Below are positions 14,094-18,111 of a DNA stretch of 18,111 nucleotides, one piece after another. Below the pieces are notes generated by a model that was not told where the DNA came from, ran no database searches, and was given only the letters and a program-made list of their open reading frames with translations. The stretch lies in assembly GCA_015492875.1 (NCBI GenBank), contig WGEI01000497.1:1-18111 (forward strand), in the 5' to 3' direction. Position numbers and translations under genes: made by a program. The DNA is from Anaerolineae bacterium. GTDB taxonomy: Bacteria > Chloroflexota > Anaerolineae > Aggregatilineales > Phototrophicaceae. Each line of letters starts with the position of its first letter. The first letter of the stretch is position 1.

Positions 14094-14612
14094 TTATTGA
14101 TAAACTTCTGGCATTGGCTCTTCTTGCACATCACAAATTGAAAAACCGCGCTTGAGATAATTATTCAGGGCATGAGGGCCATCTAGGTTGCAGGTATGCA
14201 GCCATACGCGGCGCGTGCCCATGTTCCACGCTTGTTCAATGCCATAGCTGAGCAGGTGCTTGCCTAAGCCACGCCCGAAAAATTCTTCGCGCAGGCCAAA
14301 ATAAGCAATTTCGGTCATTTGGCCATTGCGAGCTAGTTCGATATACCCCGCAGGAACGCCATTCACATACATCACAAAGACATGGGTATCAGGGCTGCTG
14401 AGGATGTTGTATAGCGCATCATCGCTGAGGGCTAAACGGTCACGCCAGCGCCAACGCTCTCCAACTTCGCGATAAAGGAAGCGATAAAAATCGACATCTG
14501 GCTTTTCCATTTTCACAATGCGAACGTCATCGCCTTGCTGGGCATAATTGGGGCGAAAAGCTGCTGGTGTGGTCATTTCTAGGTATGTTGTGACGAGTTT
14601 TTCAGGTGTCAT
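14094..14612 (-). CDS. GNAT family N-acetyltransferase
   Basis: 172 residues, the normal GNAT size. It should transfer an acetyl group from acetyl-CoA to an amine in the cytoplasm. Motif A is clear: beta strand EIAYFGL, then REEFFGRGLGKHLL (109-121), with GRGLGK as the pyrophosphate-binding loop. Motif B is RRVWLHTCNLDGPHALNNYLKRGF (134-157, in two parts), with the N/Y pair typical of the catalytic side. The N-terminal ~30 residues precede the domain. The substrate is unknown. The ribosome binding site is weak. It is convergent with the LolA-like gene and divergent from the acyl-CoA dehydrogenase gene; a perfect palindrome (ATACATGTAT, 14646-14655) lies in the shared upstream spacer. Confidence 0.9.
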   Translation of the reverse strand: MTPEKLVTTYLEMTTPAAFRPNYAQQGDDVRIVKMEKPDVDFYRFLYREVGERWRWRDRLALSDDALYNILSSPDTHVFVMYVNGVPAGYIELARNGQMTEIAYFGLREEFFGRGLGKHLLSYGIEQAWNMGTRRVWLHTCNLDGPHALNNYLKRGFSICDVQEEPMPEVYQ

Positions 14613-14645
14613 GATACTTAACCGTTTATCTCAGCAAAATGCCCT

Positions 14646-14655
14646 ATACATGTAT
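14646..14655. repeat. 10-bp palindrome in a divergent promoter region
   Basis: ATACATGTAT is perfectly self-complementary and sits 34 bases upstream of the acetyltransferase start and about 35 bases upstream of the -10 of the acyl-CoA dehydrogenase gene. It is a candidate operator, with no other evidence. Confidence 0.3.
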
Positions 14656-14685
14656 CATTATTCAATAGAAGGGGTATTCAACGCA

Positions 14686-14694
14686 TGGTATAAT
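14686..14694 (+). promoter_or_regulatory. Extended -10 promoter of the acyl-CoA dehydrogenase gene
   Basis: TGGTATAAT is an extended -10. Transcription would start near 14701, about 70 bases before ATG 14771. The -35 at 17 bases is poor, as is common with extended -10 promoters. Confidence 0.6.
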
Positions 14695-14770
14695 CCCACC
14701 GAAAAATGCAGGAATTTACTGGCAAAAACTCACAAAAACCTGCTTAGTGGCAGAATCTAGAGGGAATTTT

Positions 14771-15985
14771 ATGGACTTTTCACTAAATGAAGAGCAGCGC
14801 GAAGCACAAAAAATGGTGCGAGACTTCGTTCAGAAGGAGGTCATGCCCGATATTGGCGAATGGGATCGCAAGCAGGAAATGAACCCCTCCATCTTACCGC
14901 GCATGGGGGAATTGGGCATTCTAGGCATTTGTATCCCTGTCCGCTATGGCGGGCAAGGTTTTGATTACATCACGTTAGGGCTGGTCTGTGAAGAACTGGA
15001 GCGTGGCGATACAACCTTGCGCGTGGTGATGTCCGTCCATATGGGCTTAAATAGTCTGGCGCTCTTACAGTGGGGGACGGAAGAGCAAAAGCAGCGTTTC
15101 CTCGTCCCACAAGCGCGTGGCGAAAAATATGCCGCATTTTGCTTGACCGAGCCAAACGCCGGTAGCGACGCGGCAGCACTACAGACAACAGCACGTAAAG
15201 TGGGCAACAAATACATTCTCAATGGCGAGAAAATGTGGATTAGCCTCGCCTCTAAAGCGCATCATTTTCTCGTCGTCGCCCGTACCGACCCCAACGCGCC
15301 CAAGCCATCAGCAGGCTTAACGGCATTCATTGTCACCAGCGATATGCCGGGCGTGACCACTGGCGATATTCATGGTAAGTTGGGCGTTCGCGCTGGCTCT
15401 ACGGGTTGGGTGAAAATGGAAAATGTCGAAGTGCCAGAAGAGAACCGGCTCGGCGAAGAAGGTGAAGGTTTCAAAATCGCCATGTCCTGCCTTGATAATG
15501 GGCGCTATACCGTTGCGGCGGGCGCCACTGGCCTCATCCGCGCTTGCTTAGAAGAGAGCGTCAACTATGCTTTAGAGCGCGAGACATTCGGCAAACCTAT
15601 CGCTCATCACCAGCTCGTCAAGCAGAAAATTGCTTGGATGCGCCAGTGGTACGATACATCATGGCTACTCGTGATGCGCGCGGGTTGGATGAAAAATCAA
15701 GGTGTGCGCAATACGCGCGAAACTAGCCTAGCGAAATGGTATGCTACTGACCACAGCGTGAAAGCAGCGCTGGAAGCGGTGCAAGTGTTCGGCGCGTATG
15801 GCTATAGCGATGAATATCCAGTAGAGCGTTACCTGCGCAATAGTAAAGGCGCGGTCATTTATGAAGGCACAAGCGAGATTCACACTTTGATGCAAGCGGA
15901 TTACGCGCTAGGTTTCCGTGAAGACCGCCCACTGCGCTGTGAACTGCCGGCTTATGATGCGGAATTTTGGCAAGCGGAGGCCTAA
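14771..15985 (+). CDS. Acyl-CoA dehydrogenase
   Basis: 404 residues from ATG 14771, which has AGAGGG 6 bases upstream; a GTG at 14747 in frame is less likely. It has the full three-part family architecture: N-terminal helices, a middle beta domain and a C-terminal helical domain. Motifs are AFCLTEPNAGSD (122-133) for FAD and substrate binding, NGEKMWIS (151-158), RETFGKPIAHHQ (270-281) and VIYEGTSEIHTL (362-373). Glutamate E365 is in the position of the catalytic base of short- and medium-chain enzymes. It makes a trans-2,3 double bond in acyl-CoA and hands electrons to ETF; EtfAB is encoded about 2.3 kb away on the other strand. Chain length or branched-chain preference cannot be told by eye. 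A terminator follows at 16025. Confidence 0.96.
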   Translation: MDFSLNEEQREAQKMVRDFVQKEVMPDIGEWDRKQEMNPSILPRMGELGILGICIPVRYGGQGFDYITLGLVCEELERGDTTLRVVMSVHMGLNSLALLQWGTEEQKQRFLVPQARGEKYAAFCLTEPNAGSDAAALQTTARKVGNKYILNGEKMWISLASKAHHFLVVARTDPNAPKPSAGLTAFIVTSDMPGVTTGDIHGKLGVRAGSTGWVKMENVEVPEENRLGEEGEGFKIAMSCLDNGRYTVAAGATGLIRACLEESVNYALERETFGKPIAHHQLVKQKIAWMRQWYDTSWLLVMRAGWMKNQGVRNTRETSLAKWYATDHSVKAALEAVQVFGAYGYSDEYPVERYLRNSKGAVIYEGTSEIHTLMQADYALGFREDRPLRCELPAYDAEFWQAEA

Positions 15986-16018
15986 GCGAAGGCATTAAAC
16001 GATCATCACAAGACGAAC

Positions 16019-16024
16019 TATAAT
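16019..16024 (+). promoter_or_regulatory. Possible -10 box ahead of the aldo/keto reductase operon
   Basis: TATAAT, but the -35 at 17 bases (TAAACG) is poor. A transcript starting about 7 bases after it would begin inside the terminator stem at 16025-16055 and so escape that hairpin. Confidence 0.35.
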
Positions 16025-16055
16025 AAAGGGGATGGTTATTATGACCATCCTCTTT
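16025..16055 (+). terminator. Terminator of the acyl-CoA dehydrogenase gene
   Basis: AAAGGGGATGGT (16025-16036) pairs with ACCATCCTCTTT (16044-16055) over 12 bp with one G-U pair and a 7-base loop. The 3' arm ends in TTT and is followed by GGTTTATTTC, a moderate U-tract. Confidence 0.7.
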
Positions 16056-16089
16056 GGTTTATTTCAGCAAAACAGGTGGGGTTAAGGTG

Positions 16090-17073
16090 ATGAAATATCG
16101 TGTTTTAGGTTTAACAGGTTGGGAAGTTTCAGAGATTAGCTTAGGTGCATGGGCGCTAGGCGCAGATTGGGGACAGGTAAGCGAGGCTGATGCCCTGGCG
16201 ACATTGCATAAAGCGATTGATTTAGGGGTTAATTTTATAGATACGGCAGATGTATACGGCGATGGGCGCAGCGAACGGCTCATCAGTCAGATACTGAAAG
16301 AGCGCAGCGAACAAATCATCGTCGCGACGAAGGCGGGGCGGCGGCTCAATCCCCATACGGCGGATGGTTACAATGCCGAAAACCTGACCGCTTTTGTTGA
16401 GCGCAGTTTGAAGAATTTAGGTGTAGAGTGCCTGGATTTACTACAACTCCATTGCCCGCCAACAGAGGTTTACTATCGTCCAGAAGTTTTTGAAGCGCTA
16501 GATAATCTCGTTAAGGCGGGGAAAATTCGTCACTATGGCGTCAGTGTAGAAAAGGTTGAAGAAGCTCTTAAGGCCATCGAGTATCCCGGTGTACAGACAG
16601 TTCAAATCATCTTCAATATGTTTCGGCATAGGCCAGCGGGCTTATTCTTCGAGGAAGCCAAACGGCGACAGGTGGGCATATTAGCCCGTGTACCGCTGGC
16701 AAGTGGACTATTGACAGGCAAAATGACACCAAACACCACGTTCACGCCTGATGACCATCGTCACTATAACCGCGAAGGCAAAGCATTTGACGTGGGGGAA
16801 ACTTTCAGCGGCGTGCCTTATGAAGTTGGTTTAGCGGCTGTTGAAGAACTGCGACAGATTGTACCACAAGGGGCAACAATGGCGCAGTTTGCTCTCCGTT
16901 GGATACTCATGCACGATGCAGTAACCTGCGCTATACCTGGGGCGAAAAATCCGCAACAAGTACAAGATAATGTGAGCGCTGCTGAACTGCCGCCGCTCAC
17001 AGCCCAGCAAATGGCTCATGTCGCCGATATTTACGAGCGCTATATTGCGCCTTATGTACACCATCGTTGGTAA
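16090..17073 (+). CDS. Aldo/keto reductase
   Basis: 327 residues from ATG 16090 (a GTG at 16087 is adjacent). MKYRVLGLTGWEVSEISLG is the normal N-terminus, so the frame's opening at 16054 is unlikely to be the start. The AKR catalytic tetrad is visible: D51 and Y56 in DTADVYGDGRSE, K81 in VATKAGRR, and H121 in LLQLHCPP. The barrel continues with HYGVSVEKVEEA, and the C-terminal nucleotide-binding segment includes CAIPGAKNPQQVQDN. It should reduce aldehydes or ketones with NADPH; the substrate is unknown. Only 9 bases separate it from the SGNH hydrolase gene, so they form an operon. AAGG lies very close to the ATG and GGTGGGG slightly further up, so either could be the ribosome binding site. 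Confidence 0.93.
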   Translation: MKYRVLGLTGWEVSEISLGAWALGADWGQVSEADALATLHKAIDLGVNFIDTADVYGDGRSERLISQILKERSEQIIVATKAGRRLNPHTADGYNAENLTAFVERSLKNLGVECLDLLQLHCPPTEVYYRPEVFEALDNLVKAGKIRHYGVSVEKVEEALKAIEYPGVQTVQIIFNMFRHRPAGLFFEEAKRRQVGILARVPLASGLLTGKMTPNTTFTPDDHRHYNREGKAFDVGETFSGVPYEVGLAAVEELRQIVPQGATMAQFALRWILMHDAVTCAIPGAKNPQQVQDNVSAAELPPLTAQQMAHVADIYERYIAPYVHHRW

Positions 17074-17082
17074 GGGGAAAGT

Positions 17083-17760
17083 ATGCTGATTGTATTTTTA
17101 GGAGACAGTCTTACATGGGGCGGCTATGGGGGGAACTTTGTCGCTGGGGTTGCTGCACAGCTACCGGAACACGAAGTTATCAATGCGGGGATAGGCGGCA
17201 ACACCGTGCTTAATCTCTATCGCCGATTGGATACAATCACGGCACAAATGCCAGATATTATCTTCACGATGATTGGGGGTAATGACGTGATTTCTTACAC
17301 TTACCCCGAAGTGCGTCCATATTATCAACAAGTGCAAGAAATACCCGATGGCTTCATCTCGCCACAACAGTTTGAACGTATTTATCGTGACTTATTGACA
17401 GAAATACAGTTACAGCAGATTTTGCCGTTGGTCGGTTTGCCACCAACAGAGGCTAATGCGAAGGTCATTGAAGGCATGAGGCACTATAACAAAATTGCGC
17501 GTAAAGTAGCAGAGCAGTTAAATGTGCCTGTATTAGACTTATTCGCCCATTTCCCTCCGTCAGATATTGGCGAAGGCAAACCGATTTCGCTCCAGTCAAT
17601 CAATGAGATAGGTCGCCGCGTCATACAAGGTTGGGCAGATTATGAAGCTGAACGACAACAATATGGCTACACGTTCACATTTGACGGGTTGCATCTTATG
17701 CCACAAGCGGCAATGCAGGTGGCGAACCTCATCGTCAAGTTCTTAGCACCATATTTATGA
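17083..17760 (+). CDS. SGNH/GDSL-type hydrolase
   Basis: 225 residues, a complete SGNH domain. Block I is GDSLT with nucleophile S9. Block II is INAGIGGNT with G36 or G39. Block III is GGND with N67. Block V is FDGLHL with D201 and H204. These are the residues for ester hydrolysis through a Ser-His-Asp centre and an oxyanion hole. There is no signal peptide, so a cytoplasmic esterase, thioesterase or deacylase is likely; the substrate is unknown. The ribosome binding site AAGGGGA overlaps the stop of the aldo/keto reductase gene. Its own stop overlaps the start of the next gene by 4 bases (ATGA). A shared pathway for the three genes is possible but not shown. Confidence 0.93.
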   Translation: MLIVFLGDSLTWGGYGGNFVAGVAAQLPEHEVINAGIGGNTVLNLYRRLDTITAQMPDIIFTMIGGNDVISYTYPEVRPYYQQVQEIPDGFISPQQFERIYRDLLTEIQLQQILPLVGLPPTEANAKVIEGMRHYNKIARKVAEQLNVPVLDLFAHFPPSDIGEGKPISLQSINEIGRRVIQGWADYEAERQQYGYTFTFDGLHLMPQAAMQVANLIVKFLAPYL

Positions 17761-18111
17761 GTAAACTCATGTTAAACGCACATCAAGTTGCCCTTGCTAC
17801 GCGCTGCTTATGGGGGTTGCAGGAATCTACGACAACAATTGAAGGCGTGGTGTTGGTCGGCACTGACGGCATCGCCATTACTGCAACCTTGAACAACATC
17901 GATCAAATTCAACGGCTTTCGGCCTTATCTGCGGCATTATTTCTATTAGGGGAGCAAACGAGCGAAACCACAGGGCGCGGCGTGGCGGATGAAGTGCAAA
18001 TACAAGTTCGCAAGGGGGATAATCAATTACTGTTAGCCGATTTTCGGCCAATTGGCTTACAAGCTGTTCTGGTCACGTTACATCAGGGCAGCGCCCAACA
18101 CCCAACATTGG
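17757..18111 (+). CDS. Roadblock/LC7 domain protein, 5' part
   Basis: Partial: 118 residues to the right edge, starting at the ATG that overlaps the stop codon of the SGNH hydrolase gene. The sequence fits a Roadblock/LC7 domain: an N-terminal helix (AHQVALATRCLWGLQ), strand IEGVVLVGTDGIAITATL (28-45), a long helix QIQRLSALSAALFLLGEQTS, then strands VQIQVRKGDNQLLLADF and LQAVLVTL. Bacterial members of this family usually act on small Ras-like GTPases such as MglA or in nucleotide-state sensing. A GTPase partner could lie just beyond the window edge. Domain assignment is good; the function here is inferred. Confidence 0.75.
   Translation, partial: MSKLMLNAHQVALATRCLWGLQESTTTIEGVVLVGTDGIAITATLNNIDQIQRLSALSAALFLLGEQTSETTGRGVADEVQIQVRKGDNQLLLADFRPIGLQAVLVTLHQGSAQHPTL

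Overview
The window looks like a chromosomal segment of a mid-GC, heterotrophic bacterium. The gene mix suggests a Chloroflexota (Anaerolineae-like) organism: TgpA-type transglutaminase, GT-C membrane glycosyltransferases with soluble C-terminal domains, a VanW-type cell-wall protein, a stand-alone Roadblock/LC7 protein and a bacterial type A RNase P RNA. That placement is an inference from gene content; no rRNA or ribosomal protein is present to anchor it. I see no tRNA, insertion sequence, prophage or CRISPR array, and there is no gene-free stretch longer than about 300 bases.

Left part (1-9208, all minus strand): the 5' part of a membrane-anchored peptidoglycan-binding (VanW-like) protein, a small cupin, a secreted GH13 amylase-type glycosidase, a large membrane transglutaminase-like protein, and two tandem paralogous GT-C-type membrane glycosyltransferases of 606 residues each. 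These are mostly envelope or extracytoplasmic functions. Terminator and promoter signals separate the amylase gene from the transglutaminase gene, and the glycosyltransferase pair has a strong sigma70-like promoter at 9244-9272.

Middle (9209-13184): rnpB (RNase P RNA) with a perfect -10 box, then a deoxynucleoside kinase on the plus strand. A spacer with 10-bp-phased TGTGGGAT repeats follows, then a bidirectional-looking terminator and the minus-strand etfB-etfA operon with a 4-base stop/start overlap. A pentapeptide-repeat protein lies upstream of etfB on the same strand.

Right part (13307-18111): an unrecognised protein with a possible LolA-like fold behind a clear promoter, a convergent GNAT acetyltransferase, an acyl-CoA dehydrogenase, and a compact plus-strand operon of aldo/keto reductase, SGNH hydrolase and a Roadblock/LC7 protein cut by the window edge.

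The clearest functional link is acyl-CoA dehydrogenase with EtfAB. The dehydrogenase oxidises acyl-CoA and passes electrons to ETF, although here the two loci are about 2.3 kb apart and not co-transcribed. Several starts were moved inward from the longest possible frame because a good ribosome binding site and the family N-terminus agree: GTG 2913, ATG 7358, ATG 9820, TTG 12480, ATG 14771 and ATG 16090.
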